Shown here piece after piece: positions 7,494 to 16,839 of a stretch of DNA of 64,000 nt. Each line of letters opens with the position of its first letter. Position 1 is the first letter of the stretch. The DNA is from JAGWBD01 sp965220615 (GTDB taxonomy: Bacteria; Chloroflexota; Anaerolineae; Aggregatilineales; Phototrophicaceae). The notes below the pieces were generated by a model. That model saw nothing but the letters and a program-made list of their open reading frames with translations, was not told the DNA's origin and searched no databases. The translations under genes were made by a program, and so were the position numbers. Location of the stretch: NCBI GenBank assembly GCA_965220615.1, contig CBDCQL010000001.1, positions 124,001 to 188,000 on the forward strand, given 5' to 3'.

Positions 7494-8394
7494 AGAGTTC
7501 GTTGGTCTGCAGGCGCTGCCCGGCGACGCGCAACAAGGCCAGCACCAGCGCCTCGCGCGGCAACAGAAACATCGCCAGGTAGAGCAGCGGCATCAGGGTC
7601 CAGGCCAGCCAGGACTCCGGCGCCAGGCGCGCCGTCAGGGGTTGCAGCAGGAACAGTTGCAGGACAAAGAGCATCCAGCTGCCGAGTTGAATCGCAGGAA
7701 AGAGCAGGGGCCCGTACCAGGGAGTTTCGCGCCCCTCGCCGCCTGCCAGCAGCAAGCCAGTCAGGGCCACCAGTACGACTGTCTGCAGCCAGTGCAGCCA
7801 CAGCGCCGCAACGATGGCGGCAATGTCCAGCAGGGTGCGCAGCGCGAGTAGCAGTTCCTCTTGCGGCACAGCACTTAGCAACATGACGACGAATATCGCG
7901 GCCATCAGCAACAACGCGCCCAGACAAATTCCCAGCGCGATGAGCTGCAGCAGCTGAATGAAGGAAAACGCCCCGCCGCGCAAGAGGCAGCGACTGGTGA
8001 TCACGTGGCTGGCGCCGGGCGTGCCAGGCGGCGCCGCGCAAATCAGGTCCCAGGTGCGCGCCGCGCGTTCACGCCGGATGTTGCGGCTGATATCCGCCGA
8101 CCAGTAACTGCCGAGCACGATGCTCGCCAGGGGGAGCAGCACCGGCAGGCCCAGAAAGGCGAGAATGACCGCACCCGGCACGGCGAACAGGCCCAGAAAC
8201 AGGCCGGCAATGCCCAGGCGCCAGGTCAGCAGCAGCAGCAACAGGGTCAGCAAGACTTTCGGCCAGCGGCCTCGTCGGAAAAAATGCCAGCTTGATGGCC
8301 ACAGGGACTGCCGCGGCAGACGCGCCACGCGCAATCCCAGCAGGGGACTGACGGGGGGATAGCGCAGGGCGCGCCACAGCCGCCAGGAAAGCAA
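7450..8394 (-). CDS. Polytopic membrane protein of unknown function, last gene of the peptide importer operon
   Basis: A 314-residue protein with roughly six to seven hydrophobic helices, for example VLLTLLLLLLTWRLGIAGLFLGLF near residue 50 and a final cluster near LLYLAMFLLPREALVLALL. A cytoplasmic-looking loop SADISRNIRRERAARTWDLICAAPPG separates the first helices from the rest; this resembles the loop of ABC-2 type permeases, but no partner ATPase of that type is here. The start is TTG with GAGG upstream, eight bases after the DppF-like gene, so it is cotranscribed with the importer. The last 44 bases overlap the converging flavoenzyme gene. I do not recognise the family. Confidence 0.6.
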   Translation of the reverse strand: MLSWRLWRALRYPPVSPLLGLRVARLPRQSLWPSSWHFFRRGRWPKVLLTLLLLLLTWRLGIAGLFLGLFAVPGAVILAFLGLPVLLPLASIVLGSYWSADISRNIRRERAARTWDLICAAPPGTPGASHVITSRCLLRGGAFSFIQLLQLIALGICLGALLLMAAIFVVMLLSAVPQEELLLALRTLLDIAAIVAALWLHWLQTVVLVALTGLLLAGGEGRETPWYGPLLFPAIQLGSWMLFVLQLFLLQPLTARLAPESWLAWTLMPLLYLAMFLLPREALVLALLRVAGQRLQTNELFSPRLWQNATAQTG

Positions 8395-8402
8395 GGGAGG
8401 CC

Positions 8403-9413
8403 TCAGGGGGCAGGCGCCAGTTGCGCCTCGTCCTCGTACAGGTAGCAGGCGGCCTCATGGCCCTGGCCGTCGATGTCGTAGAGGGGTGGCAGCGCTTCCA
8501 GGCAACGGTCCATGCGCTTCGGGCAGCGCGGATAAAAACGGCAACCCGTCGACGTCGCCGAGCGCAGGACCTCCTCGTCGGGCAACTCAATCTCCGTATC
8601 CCACTTCTCGCCGGGGTCCGGCGCCGGCACGGATTCAACCAGCAGCTGCACGTAGGGGTGCTGCGGCTTGTCGATGACCTGCACCGTGGTGCCCGTCTCG
8701 GCAACCGAGCCCTGATAGAGGATGTTGATACGATCGCCCACCTGATAGGCGGTGCTCAGATCGTGCGTGATGTAAAGGAAGGAGACGCCCAGTTCGTCGC
8801 GCAGGCCGAGCATGGCCTCCAGAATGGCCGCGCGCAGCGAGGCATCCACCATCGAGACGGGCTCGTCGGCGACGATCACCTCCGGTTTGATGAGGTAGAC
8901 CCGCGCCATCATGATGCGCTGACGCTGGCCGCCGCTCAACTGGTGCGGGTACTTGCGCAACACGTCCACGCCGTGGAGGCCAACCACGTTCAGCGCCTCC
9001 TCGATCATGTCGCGCATCTGGCTTTCGCTATCCGCCAGTTTGAAGTGGCGAATGACCGTGTGGAAGACGTGTTCGATGCGGTAGAAGGGGTTGTACACCC
9101 CGAAGGGGTCCTGAAAGACCGCCTGCACGTTGCGCCGGTAATGCAGCAGCTGACGCCGGTTCATCGTCGCCAGGTCCTGGCCGTGAAAGAAAATCTGGCC
9201 CGACGTCAGGGGCGTGAAACCCAGCACGACGTTGGCCAGGGTCGTCTTGCCGCTGCCGCTTTCGCCGGCGATCGTGGTGATGCTGGCCGGCTCCTTGTCG
9301 ATCGTCAGGCTGTAGTCCTGCAGCGCGACGACTTCCTTTTTCGGGCTCAGAAAACCGCCGGACGTGCGGTAGACCTTGGTGGCATTGCGAATTTCCAGCA
9401 CGGGCGGCGCCAT
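8403..9413 (-). CDS. Oligopeptide/dipeptide ABC transporter ATP-binding protein, DppF type
   Basis: A 336-residue ATPase. Walker A is GESGSGKTT (50-58), the ABC signature LSGGQRQR (159-166) and Walker B VIVADEP (180-186). The C-terminal oligopeptide-transporter extension with paired Cys (GCRFYPRCPKRMDRC) is present and in some relatives binds an iron-sulfur cluster. It is the second of two ATPases in the operon and should pair with the DppD-type subunit at the cytoplasmic face of the two permeases. An insertion near residues 18-28 (SGGFLSPKKE) is a common DppF feature. Confidence 0.92.
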   Translation of the reverse strand: MAPPVLEIRNATKVYRTSGGFLSPKKEVVALQDYSLTIDKEPASITTIAGESGSGKTTLANVVLGFTPLTSGQIFFHGQDLATMNRRQLLHYRRNVQAVFQDPFGVYNPFYRIEHVFHTVIRHFKLADSESQMRDMIEEALNVVGLHGVDVLRKYPHQLSGGQRQRIMMARVYLIKPEVIVADEPVSMVDASLRAAILEAMLGLRDELGVSFLYITHDLSTAYQVGDRINILYQGSVAETGTTVQVIDKPQHPYVQLLVESVPAPDPGEKWDTEIELPDEEVLRSATSTGCRFYPRCPKRMDRCLEALPPLYDIDGQGHEAACYLYEDEAQLAPAP

Positions 9414-9502
9414 GGTTCAGCTCCCTTTCACTTCAGCGCGAGGTTGCCCTCTCCGCTGCCGGATGCATCGCTGCCCCTGCCTGAAGCGAGGGTCTGAGTT
9501 CC

Positions 9503-10540
9503 TCACGACGCCGCCTCCATGGTGGCACCCTCGATCAGGCTGCCGTCGTCGTCGTAGAGATGGCAGGCCACCTCATGGCGCGCCAGCAGTTCCCGCAGGG
9601 GCGGGGCCTCGCTGCGGCAGCGCTCCATGACAAAGGGGCAGCGCAACTGAAAGATGCAGCCTGGCGGCGGGTTGCGCGGATCATGGGTGATGCCCTCGGT
9701 GATCTTTAGCGGCTTGCGTTCCTTAAGCGAGGGGATGGACTCAATCAGCACCTGCGAATAGGGGTGCATGGGCTCGTCGAAGATTGTCTCCACCGGCGCC
9801 ACCTCGACCAGCTTGCCCGCGTACATCACGGCGATGCGGTCCACCATCTGGGCCATCAGGCCCATGTCGTGGCCGATCATGATCATGGAGACGCCCAGCG
9901 CCTGCTTGACGCGCAACATCGTTTGCGCGACCACGCGCTGCACCACCACGTCCAGCGCGCTGGTGGACTCGTCGGCGATGACCACAGTCGGATGCAGGGC
10001 GATGCCCATGGCGATGCACACGCGCTGTTTCATGCCGCCGCTCAGTTCGTGCGGGAACATGTTGTAGACGCGCTGCGGCAGGCCCACCATGCGGAACAAC
10101 TCCAGCACCCGCTCGCGCAAGGCTTCCTTTTCCTGCTTGCCTTCGTGCGCCTCAATGGCGTCCGTGATCTGCCGGTGAACGCGCATCGTCGGGTTCAGTG
10201 AATTCATCGCGCCCTGCGGGATCAGGGCCAGCTTGGTCCAGCGGATCTGGCGAAAGCTGCTGTCGTTCATGTGGACCAGCTCGTCGCCATCCAGAGTCAC
10301 ATCGCCTTCCACGATGCGCCCTGGCGGCTGCACCAGCTTGAGGATTCCGTAGGCAGCCGTCGACTTGCCCGAACCGGATTCGCCGACCAGGCCCAGGGTC
10401 TCGCCGTCGTAGAGGTCAAAGTCGATGCCGGCCACGGCGATGACGTCGCCGGTCGGCGTTTCGTAATGGACGCGCAGGTTACGGACTTCCAGCACCTTGC
10501 GCTGGCGACGCTGAACCTGCTCCGCGCCTGTTTCGGCCAT
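9503..10540 (-). CDS. Oligopeptide/dipeptide ABC transporter ATP-binding protein, DppD type
   Basis: A 345-residue ATPase. Walker A is GESGSGKST (53-61), the signature LSGGMKQR (166-173) and Walker B VVIADE (186-191). The C-terminal domain has the Cys set GCIFQLRCPFVMERC typical of DppD/OppD. Two ATPases of this kind heterodimerise under the DppB and DppC permeases. It starts 19 bases after the DppC stop and ends 89 bases before the DppF start, consistent with one operon. Confidence 0.92.
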   Translation of the reverse strand: MAETGAEQVQRRQRKVLEVRNLRVHYETPTGDVIAVAGIDFDLYDGETLGLVGESGSGKSTAAYGILKLVQPPGRIVEGDVTLDGDELVHMNDSSFRQIRWTKLALIPQGAMNSLNPTMRVHRQITDAIEAHEGKQEKEALRERVLELFRMVGLPQRVYNMFPHELSGGMKQRVCIAMGIALHPTVVIADESTSALDVVVQRVVAQTMLRVKQALGVSMIMIGHDMGLMAQMVDRIAVMYAGKLVEVAPVETIFDEPMHPYSQVLIESIPSLKERKPLKITEGITHDPRNPPPGCIFQLRCPFVMERCRSEAPPLRELLARHEVACHLYDDDGSLIEGATMEAAS

Positions 10541-10559
10541 GTCGTCTCCCGTCCGCCCG

Positions 10560-11498
10560 CTACTGCCGCGTCGCCTTGCGCAGGCGCGGGTTGGCGACCT
10601 CGTCGAGCCCCAGATTGACGAGCAGCAGACCGATGAAAATCACGATCAGGATGATCGTTGGCAGGCCCCACCACCACCACATGTCGCGCAGAATGCCCGA
10701 GTTGTCGATCGCGTTCTGGATGGTGCGCCCGAGGGTCGGCAGTCGCTGCGGCCCCAGGCCCAGAATCTCAAGGCCGACCGCCGCAAGAATCGAACCGGTC
10801 GTGTTGCCGATGAAGCTGGCCGCCAGATAAGGCAGCAGGTTCGGCATCATCTCACGAAACATGATGCTGCTGGTCGGCACGCCGCTGAGTTGCGCCATCT
10901 TGACGTAGCCGCTCTCGCGCATACTCATCACCTGCGCCCGAATCAGGCGCGTCGGTTGCGGCCAGGCGAAGAGCGACAGCAAGACGGCCATCACCAGCAG
11001 GCTTTGCACCGGAATCAGGGACTGGATGACGATCAGCACCAGCAGGCTGGGAATCGTGATCGTGATGTCCGCGCTCAGGCGGATGACGTCGTCCACCATC
11101 CCGCCCAGAAAGCCGGAGGAGAACCCCAGGATGATGCCGCCCAGCATTCCAAAGCCGGCCGCCACAAACCCCACCAGCAGGGAGTTGGGCGCGCCGACAA
11201 TGATCAGCGACAGCATGTCGCGGCCGCTGTTGTCCGTCCCCAGCGGATGCAGGGGGTCGCCTTCCTCACCGCGCATGTTTTCAAAGCCAACCGGCGGCAG
11301 GTTCAGCGGCGACCGGCCCACGTAGGCCAGGTCGATGTCGCGCAGCATGGGGCCGATGATGCCCATCAGAATGATGCTGCCGACCATGATGACGCCCACG
11401 ACCAGCTTGATGTTGAGCCAGGGGTTGTCGAAGCGATTCAGGCGCCCCGCCTTGCGGGGAGCGGCGAGCGATGCAGTTTGTCCCGTGGCGGCGCCCAT
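10560..11498 (-). CDS. Oligopeptide/dipeptide ABC transporter permease, DppC type
   Basis: A 312-residue inner-membrane permease. The N-terminal cytoplasmic tail leads into the first helix (IKLVVGVIMVGSIILMGIIGP), followed by the periplasmic segment with the family motif HPLGTDNSGRDMLS. The EAA-like loop is MRESGYVKMAQLSGVPTSSIMFREMMPNLL. It forms the membrane pore with the DppB-type partner, whose stop is one base upstream of this ATG, so translation is probably coupled. The length is normal. Confidence 0.92.
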   Translation of the reverse strand: MGAATGQTASLAAPRKAGRLNRFDNPWLNIKLVVGVIMVGSIILMGIIGPMLRDIDLAYVGRSPLNLPPVGFENMRGEEGDPLHPLGTDNSGRDMLSLIIVGAPNSLLVGFVAAGFGMLGGIILGFSSGFLGGMVDDVIRLSADITITIPSLLVLIVIQSLIPVQSLLVMAVLLSLFAWPQPTRLIRAQVMSMRESGYVKMAQLSGVPTSSIMFREMMPNLLPYLAASFIGNTTGSILAAVGLEILGLGPQRLPTLGRTIQNAIDNSGILRDMWWWWGLPTIILIVIFIGLLLVNLGLDEVANPRLRKATRQ

Positions 11499-11499
11499 G

Positions 11500-12510
11500 T
11501 CAGTTGCCCTCCAGCGATATGCGCGGGTCGATGAGCGGGTAGATCAGGTCGATGATCAGCACCGACACCGCGGTAAACAGAATGACGACGAAGGAGGTGC
11601 CCTGGATGGTGTTGTAGTCCTGGTTGCGGATCGACGTGTAGATCAGGGTGCCGATGCCGCGGTAGGAGAAAATCGCCTCCACCAGAATCTGCCCGGCCAC
11701 CAGCGTTCGCAGGGCGATCGCCAGGGCCGTCACCTGGGGCAGGATGGCGTTGCGCACCTGGTAGCGATAAAGCACGTAAAAGGGCGGCAGACCCTTGGCA
11801 TCGGCCAGGGTCATGTAGTCCTCGCCCTCCGTGGTCACCATCATGCCGCGCATGCCCAGGGTCCAGAAGCCGAAGGACACGATCACCAGCGAGGCCACCG
11901 GCAGAATGCCGTGGTGAATCAGGCTGGAGATGAACTCGATGGTGAAGGAGGGTTGCATGCCGCGGCCAAAGGGCCCCGAAATGGGAAAGAGCTTCATGCG
12001 AAAGGCGAAGACGAAGATGAACACCAGCCCCGCCAGCACCGAAGGCAGCGAGGTGAAGATCATCGTCATGGGGATGAAGGCCTTCAGCGGGCCCGGCGTG
12101 CGCCGCCAGGCCAGCAGCGCGCCGAAGAGGTTGCCGATGAAGAAGATCAGCGGCAGCGTCACCAGGCCCAGGCCGATGGACCAGGGCAGCGCCCGCGCGA
12201 TCAGTTCGTTCACCTGCGCCGGAAAGGCGATCAGCGAGGGCCCGAAATTGAAGGTGAGCAGGTTGCCCAGGAACTTGACGTACTGAACGGGGATCGGATC
12301 GTTAAGGCCGAAGTATTCCTTCCAGCCCTCAATGATGGCGTCCTGGTTTTCCACGACGCCCATGCTGGCCGACGCCTGGGCCACCATCGCCGAGATCGGG
12401 TCGCCCGGCGCAAGGCGCGCCACCAGAAAAATAATCGTAATGGACACCCAGACCGTCAGCAAAAAGATTATGACACGCCGAATAATGTAGTTGAGTGTCA
12501 GGCCGCCCAT
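11500..12510 (-). CDS. Oligopeptide/dipeptide ABC transporter permease, DppB type
   Basis: A 336-residue inner-membrane permease. The first helix (RRVIIFLLTVWVSITIIFLVARLAPGDP) has the canonical DppB ending. The coupling loop MTLADAKGLPPFYVLYRYQVRNAILP is clear, and the C-terminus ends LIDPRISLEGN as in the family. It is the first permease after the binding-protein gene. A strong stem-loop lies in the 134-base gap between them, which would allow the binding protein to be made in excess of the membrane parts. Confidence 0.92.
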   Translation of the reverse strand: MGGLTLNYIIRRVIIFLLTVWVSITIIFLVARLAPGDPISAMVAQASASMGVVENQDAIIEGWKEYFGLNDPIPVQYVKFLGNLLTFNFGPSLIAFPAQVNELIARALPWSIGLGLVTLPLIFFIGNLFGALLAWRRTPGPLKAFIPMTMIFTSLPSVLAGLVFIFVFAFRMKLFPISGPFGRGMQPSFTIEFISSLIHHGILPVASLVIVSFGFWTLGMRGMMVTTEGEDYMTLADAKGLPPFYVLYRYQVRNAILPQVTALAIALRTLVAGQILVEAIFSYRGIGTLIYTSIRNQDYNTIQGTSFVVILFTAVSVLIIDLIYPLIDPRISLEGN

Positions 12511-12545
12511 GTTGGCCTCCCTGCGCCTGCGTCTTCGCTGTGGCG

Positions 12546-12571
12546 GATCGGGGCGCTACTGCGCCCCGATC
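12546..12571 (-). terminator. Intercistronic stem-loop between binding protein and permease genes
   Basis: A perfect 11-base inverted repeat (GATCGGGGCGC / GCGCCCCGATC) around a four-base loop. It sits between the substrate-binding protein stop and the DppB start and is not followed by a T run, so it is more likely an mRNA-stabilising or attenuating hairpin than a full terminator. Confidence 0.6.
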
Positions 12572-12644
12572 GCCGGGCCCGGGAAAGGGCCGCCGCCTGC
12601 TTGCGGTCACCCTCTCCCGGACAGATTATCGCATTTCAGCCGAA

Positions 12645-14432
12645 TTACGAACCGGCCTTGCGCAGATTCTGGATGATCTGGTGCGTGGAGTGCCACCAGG
12701 TCGCCGGATGGTTGAAGTTGTTCTCGGCCGTCGGCCAGCCTTCCCAGTAGGTGGTGTTGAAGGGGATCAGCTTCTTGGCCTGGGTGATCGGCAGCGAGAC
12801 CAGCTCGTTGTACCAGATCTCGTAGGCTTCCTCGAAGAGCGGCAGGATCGCCGGGTCGCCGAGCGGCATCACGCCGATCTGGTCCACCAGCTCACTGTAG
12901 CGGGCATTGCCCTCGCCCTGCCAGCGGTTCAGGAGGTTGTTGCCTACCACGCGCTCGCCAACCGGCGCGTACCACTTGCCGTTGTCGCGATCCATGGAAG
13001 CCCAGGGCTCGTTGACGCTACCGCACTGGTCCCAGTCACCGGTCGCCTCGAAGTTACCGAGGGCCTTGTTGTCGTTCCAGCTGCCACCGGCCACGTTGGT
13101 CTGGGTGGCGGCGATGCCGGCGGCACGCCACTGCTCGACGACGTTCTCGGCAATACGGCGCTTCTCGATGAAGCCCTCATGCGTCTGGATGTCGATGGCC
13201 AGCTCCTGGCCGTCCTTCTCGTAGATGCCGGCGTCGTTCAGGCTGTAGCCCGCGCCCTCAATAAGGGCCTGGGCGGCGGCCACGTCAGCATCGAAGTTCA
13301 TGGTCATACCCAGCTCGGCCAGTCGGTTGATGTACGGGTCGATGATGCCGCCGTACTCAACGAACATGCTCTGCGAGGGGATGGTCGTGCCTTCGTAGGC
13401 GATGCGAACGACGTCGTTGCGGCTGGTGGCGTGGTTCAGCGCCCAGCGCATGTCGGCGCTGCCCCAGGGCTCGACGGCGTGGTTGACGGAGATGCGGCGC
13501 GGGCAGGGATCCAGCCATGCGAAGGGCATGCCGGCCTGCCAGGCGATCACCTTGTCGTTCTGGGCCTGGATGGCCTCAAAGGCGCCAAGAGTGATGTCCA
13601 TCACACTGTCCAGCTCGTTGTTGATCGTCAGCAGCGAGCGGATGTCGTCGTTGCCGGTCTGCACCCAGATCAGGCGCTGCGGCTGGGGCAGCGGGAAGGT
13701 ACCGCTGGCGGCGCCCCACCAGTTGTCATCGCGGTCGTAGACGAATTCGTTCTCGCTGGCGCTGACCATCTTGTAGGGGCCGCTGCCCAGCGGGTAACCC
13801 TTTTCGAGGTCAAAGTTGGAGAACTCGTAGACGTTCTCGACCATGCTCCAGATGTGCTCGGGCACCATCTGGAAACTGCCGCCGATGCGCACCGAGAAGA
13901 AGTCCAGCTGGAAGCGCGGGTTGGGACGGTTCAGGGTGACCTGCGCCGTCAGGTCGTCGATCTTCTCGACGCCCGAGACCCAGTCCTGGAAGGAGCCGGC
14001 GCGATACAGACGGGCGCTCTCGTCATCCAGCAGCAGCTGCAGCGTGAAGACGAAGTCATCGGCCGTCACGGCCTCGCCGTCCTGCCAGTAGGCGCCGTCG
14101 CGCAGCGTCAGCGTCCACACCGTCTGGCTCTCATCCGCCACGAAGCTCTCACCCAGCCAGGGCTGGATGACGCCGGTCTCGTAGTTCAGGATGAAGAGCG
14201 GCTCGTAGACCGACTGGCCGGTTCCGGTGTTGCCACCGGCCGCGCCGAGGCTGTGGCCGAAGAAGATGTTGTGGTTGAAGGGGTTCGGGTTGGTCGGGTT
14301 ACTGCCGTCCACGTCGAAGATCACGGTGTCCTCACGCGGGACCTCCATCATCTGCGCGGAGACCATGCTGACGGTCAGGGTGACCAGCAGCGCAAGGGTC
14401 AGCAGCAGCAAAAGTGCACGATTGATTCTCAT
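12645..14432 (-). CDS. Oligopeptide-type ABC transporter substrate-binding protein (SBP family 5)
   Basis: A 595-residue exported protein. The N-terminus is a Sec signal peptide (RINRALLLLLTLALLVTLTV, likely cut after MVSA) with no lipobox Cys. The mature protein has the family 5 layout: YEPLFILNYETGVIQPWLGE, the DGEAVTADDFVFTL block, and the C-terminal lobe with WYNELVSLPITQ. It captures peptides or another oligomeric or glycosidic ligand for the DppBCDF-like importer encoded downstream. The length is at the upper end of the family. The GntR/LacI regulator immediately upstream has a sugar-binding-type sensor domain, which hints that the ligand may be a sugar-containing compound rather than a peptide. 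Confidence 0.9.
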   Translation of the reverse strand: MRINRALLLLLTLALLVTLTVSMVSAQMMEVPREDTVIFDVDGSNPTNPNPFNHNIFFGHSLGAAGGNTGTGQSVYEPLFILNYETGVIQPWLGESFVADESQTVWTLTLRDGAYWQDGEAVTADDFVFTLQLLLDDESARLYRAGSFQDWVSGVEKIDDLTAQVTLNRPNPRFQLDFFSVRIGGSFQMVPEHIWSMVENVYEFSNFDLEKGYPLGSGPYKMVSASENEFVYDRDDNWWGAASGTFPLPQPQRLIWVQTGNDDIRSLLTINNELDSVMDITLGAFEAIQAQNDKVIAWQAGMPFAWLDPCPRRISVNHAVEPWGSADMRWALNHATSRNDVVRIAYEGTTIPSQSMFVEYGGIIDPYINRLAELGMTMNFDADVAAAQALIEGAGYSLNDAGIYEKDGQELAIDIQTHEGFIEKRRIAENVVEQWRAAGIAATQTNVAGGSWNDNKALGNFEATGDWDQCGSVNEPWASMDRDNGKWYAPVGERVVGNNLLNRWQGEGNARYSELVDQIGVMPLGDPAILPLFEEAYEIWYNELVSLPITQAKKLIPFNTTYWEGWPTAENNFNHPATWWHSTHQIIQNLRKAGS

Positions 14433-14513
14433 GATGGCTCTGTTCTCCTGCTATCTGATTCGGGATTTCTGCAACTCGGTCGATGTTTTCGGCAAATCAC
14501 CTCCTTGCAACAT

Positions 14514-15686
14514 CTAGACTGGGCGTTCAATCAGATCTTGATGATCTGCGAGTCTGGCAGTGGTGGCGCGTTCACGCAGCGCGACCGGGATGCGCAGCGT
14601 GCGCGGCGCCACGCTGATGCCATCCATGCGTTCCAGCAGCAACTCGAAGGAACTGCGGCCGATCGTCTGGAAGTCCTGCGCCACCGTCGTCAGCGGCGTC
14701 GCCATCAGGGCGCTGAATTCGACGTTGTCGAAACCCACGACGGAGAGGTCGTCGGGCACCTTGATGTGCAGCGCCTGCGCCGCCCGCAGGACAAGCAGGG
14801 CCAGCAGGTCGTTGATGGCGAAAACCGCCGTCGGGCGCTCTTCCCCAAGGCGCTCCATCAGATAACGCATGGGCGGGCTGGCAGGGTCGTTGCCCAACTG
14901 CAGCGCTCTCTCGGTCGAGAGTTCGACCCTGGTGGGCATGACCCATACATTTCCTTCAGTGGCGCAGGTCGCCTGCAGGGCATCGCGGTAACCCTGGATG
15001 CGCTCGGCCACCGTCGTCAGGCCGGCCATCTCATGCGTCACGCAGACGATGCGCCGGTGCCCCAGAGCCAGCAGGTGACCCAGCGCCAGCGAGGCGCCGC
15101 CATAGTTGTCGCTGGTGACGACGTCGCCCACCAGCGCCGGCGAGTCGCGGTCCATTAACACCAGGGGCGGCAGGCTGAGGTCGTCAAAGGTCCTGCTTCC
15201 ACCCTCGTCCCGGGCAGCGACGCAGGACCAGAGCAGCGCGCCGCTGAATTTTTGCGCCGACAACTGGCCCAGCACGCGCCGTTCCTCGCGACAACTGTGA
15301 CGCGTGTTGTAAAAGACGACGTGGCAACCGTTGCTGCTCGCCGACGCTTCAACGCCTTTCAGCAACTCCCATTCGCGTTCGCTTTCAAAGTCGCTGATGA
15401 TGAAGGCCACCAGCCGTTTCTGGCGGCTTTCCGGCGCAGGTTCGGCCACGAAGGTGCCGCGCCCCGGTATGCGCTCGATCAGCCCCTCGTGACGGGCGTC
15501 GCTGAAGGCCTGTCGCACGGTGCTGCGGCTGATGTTCAGATTGCGATGCAACTGGTTTTCGGAAGGGAGGCGGGTGCCCGGTTTCCATTGCCCGGAGAAA
15601 ACGAGATTGCGCAACTGAAGCAGCAACTGGGAATGCAGGGGAACCAGACTGTCGTGGTCGACCTGAAGTTCGTTGGTTTCGGCCAT
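14514..15686 (-). CDS. GntR-type transcriptional regulator with LacI-like ligand-binding domain (AraR type)
   Basis: A 390-residue regulator. Residues about 15-85 are a GntR winged helix (LHSQLLLQLRNLVFSGQWKP, then LPSENQLHRNLNISRSTVRQ and GLIERIPGRGTFVAE). The rest is a periplasmic-binding-like sensor of the LacI/GalR kind (KRLVAFIISDFESEREWELL...). This fusion is that of AraR and its relatives, which repress sugar-utilisation genes until a sugar is bound. It lies 81 bases upstream of the binding-protein gene in the same direction and probably controls the importer operon and itself. An AraR-like palindrome lies upstream of its start. Confidence 0.88.
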   Translation of the reverse strand: MAETNELQVDHDSLVPLHSQLLLQLRNLVFSGQWKPGTRLPSENQLHRNLNISRSTVRQAFSDARHEGLIERIPGRGTFVAEPAPESRQKRLVAFIISDFESEREWELLKGVEASASSNGCHVVFYNTRHSCREERRVLGQLSAQKFSGALLWSCVAARDEGGSRTFDDLSLPPLVLMDRDSPALVGDVVTSDNYGGASLALGHLLALGHRRIVCVTHEMAGLTTVAERIQGYRDALQATCATEGNVWVMPTRVELSTERALQLGNDPASPPMRYLMERLGEERPTAVFAINDLLALLVLRAAQALHIKVPDDLSVVGFDNVEFSALMATPLTTVAQDFQTIGRSSFELLLERMDGISVAPRTLRIPVALRERATTARLADHQDLIERPV

Positions 15687-15717
15687 GAAAACCCGTTAAA
15701 TCAAAAACAGCAGTATC

Positions 15718-15758
15718 AACCTGTAGGTACAACATCAGGTTAACCCGCAACATTAGGT
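15718..15758. promoter_or_regulatory. Candidate operator of the GntR/LacI regulator
   Basis: Upstream of the regulator start is the palindrome TGTA-GG-TACA inside a longer inverted repeat (AACCTG at 15718-15723, CAGGTT at 15736-15741). The centre resembles the B. subtilis AraR half-palindrome TTGTACGTACAA. A direct repeat AACATCAGGT / AACATTAGGT with an 18-base period overlaps it. Position and symmetry suggest autoregulation; this is not proven. Confidence 0.45.
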
Positions 15759-15880
15759 CATGCAAGGGTGAATCCAGGTAGAGGCAAGGCCGCGACGCTC
15801 TCCCGGTTCATTGTTTTGACGTGGCATTTCACACGCGCCGGTGGCCGGCGCGCGCCAGGGCAGACAAGGGCCGGGACGCC

Positions 15881-16615
15881 TTAAGGCCTGTTTCGGGCGA
15901 CGCGCTGCTGCAGAGCCACCTGCATGCGCCCCATCTCCTGGCGCGCCTCGGCGTACTGATCCAGCGTCAGGTCGTCCTGCGCCAGGGCGTCCAGCACGAC
16001 CCGTTCGCAGGCCACAAACTCGTCACCGATATCGGCCGCCTCGACCGCGATCTCCCTGGGGATGCTGGTCACGCCGTTGAGGTCGCCGTGCAGCAGGTCG
16101 TTGGCATAGACCGCCAGGCCGCCCACCTGCACCGGCGCGTGCAGCGCGCTCATCGTGATGTAGCCGTGCGAACAGTTGGCGCCGTCGGTGAAAACCGGGA
16201 AGCCGATGTCGCGCACCTGGTCCAGGTCGCGCCCCGGCCCGCTGGTGATCAGCCCGACCGCGCCAAACTTCTGGTAGCTGGTGCACATCACCTCGCCGAA
16301 GGTCGCCGCCAGGGGCGGGTCGTCCAGGTCCTGGAAGACCACCACGGCGGGGCCGTCCAGTTCGCCAAAGACGCGGATCTGGTCATCCAGACCGGCGTAG
16401 GCGTCGCTGCCCATGCGCGGGTCGTAAGTGGTGCGACAACTGATGGTAGAGGCGAAGCCGACCATCGGTTTCATCTCCGGGAAGGCCGCTTTTATGCTGC
16501 GATCCATGAATCCCTGGTTGCGCGGCCGCACTTCAAAGAGCTCGATGATGTTGCAGATCGTGGGCGTGTCGAATTCCTGCAACCGGGCCAGCACCGCGGG
16601 CGTAATGCCACTCAT
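15881..16615 (-). CDS. RraA-like / dimethylmenaquinone methyltransferase-type family protein
   Basis: A 244-residue protein of the RraA-like superfamily, whose enzymatic members are 4-hydroxy-4-methyl-2-oxoglutarate aldolases, oxaloacetate decarboxylases or sugar-acid dehydratases. The core pocket is visible as AATFGEVMCTSYQKFGAVGLITSGPGRDLDQVRD: the G-E-x2 segment and the R-D pair that bind metal and carboxylate. The ATG at 16615 is chosen because it has GGTGAAAGGAAAAA upstream and aligns with the fold; the longer open frame upstream adds 57 residues of no-family sequence. It stands alone on the minus strand, so the substrate cannot be inferred. The classic names (MenG, RNase E regulator) are historical and do not describe this protein. 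Confidence 0.78.
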   Translation of the reverse strand: MSGITPAVLARLQEFDTPTICNIIELFEVRPRNQGFMDRSIKAAFPEMKPMVGFASTISCRTTYDPRMGSDAYAGLDDQIRVFGELDGPAVVVFQDLDDPPLAATFGEVMCTSYQKFGAVGLITSGPGRDLDQVRDIGFPVFTDGANCSHGYITMSALHAPVQVGGLAVYANDLLHGDLNGVTSIPREIAVEAADIGDEFVACERVVLDALAQDDLTLDQYAEARQEMGRMQVALQQRVARNRP

Positions 16616-16839
16616 GATTTTTCCTTTCACCGCCATCAGGAAGCGCGCCGCAGTGTAACCCGCCCGCGGCCGGGTAGCCACGTTTGCCGGCGAAGTCCGG
16701 CCTCTACGGCAGGCGTCACGGATTGCGACGACATTGGTTCCCGGGTTGCTTTCAAACAGGATGGGCGAGATGCAATGGGGCGGCATCGACGACGACCTGC
16801 TTGCGTCGGAACGCTGTCCCTTTGCCTGGTTGAGCGCTG

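Noticed and set aside
14488..14510. AAGGAGGTGA-like sequence between regulator and binding-protein genes as the start of a leader peptide
   Set aside because: The only near start is a TTG with a 15-codon frame and poor spacing; there is no other support.
12495..15158. An 887-codon plus-strand frame opposite the binding protein and regulator genes
   Set aside because: Antisense shadow of two well-supported genes; no domain and no ribosome-binding site.
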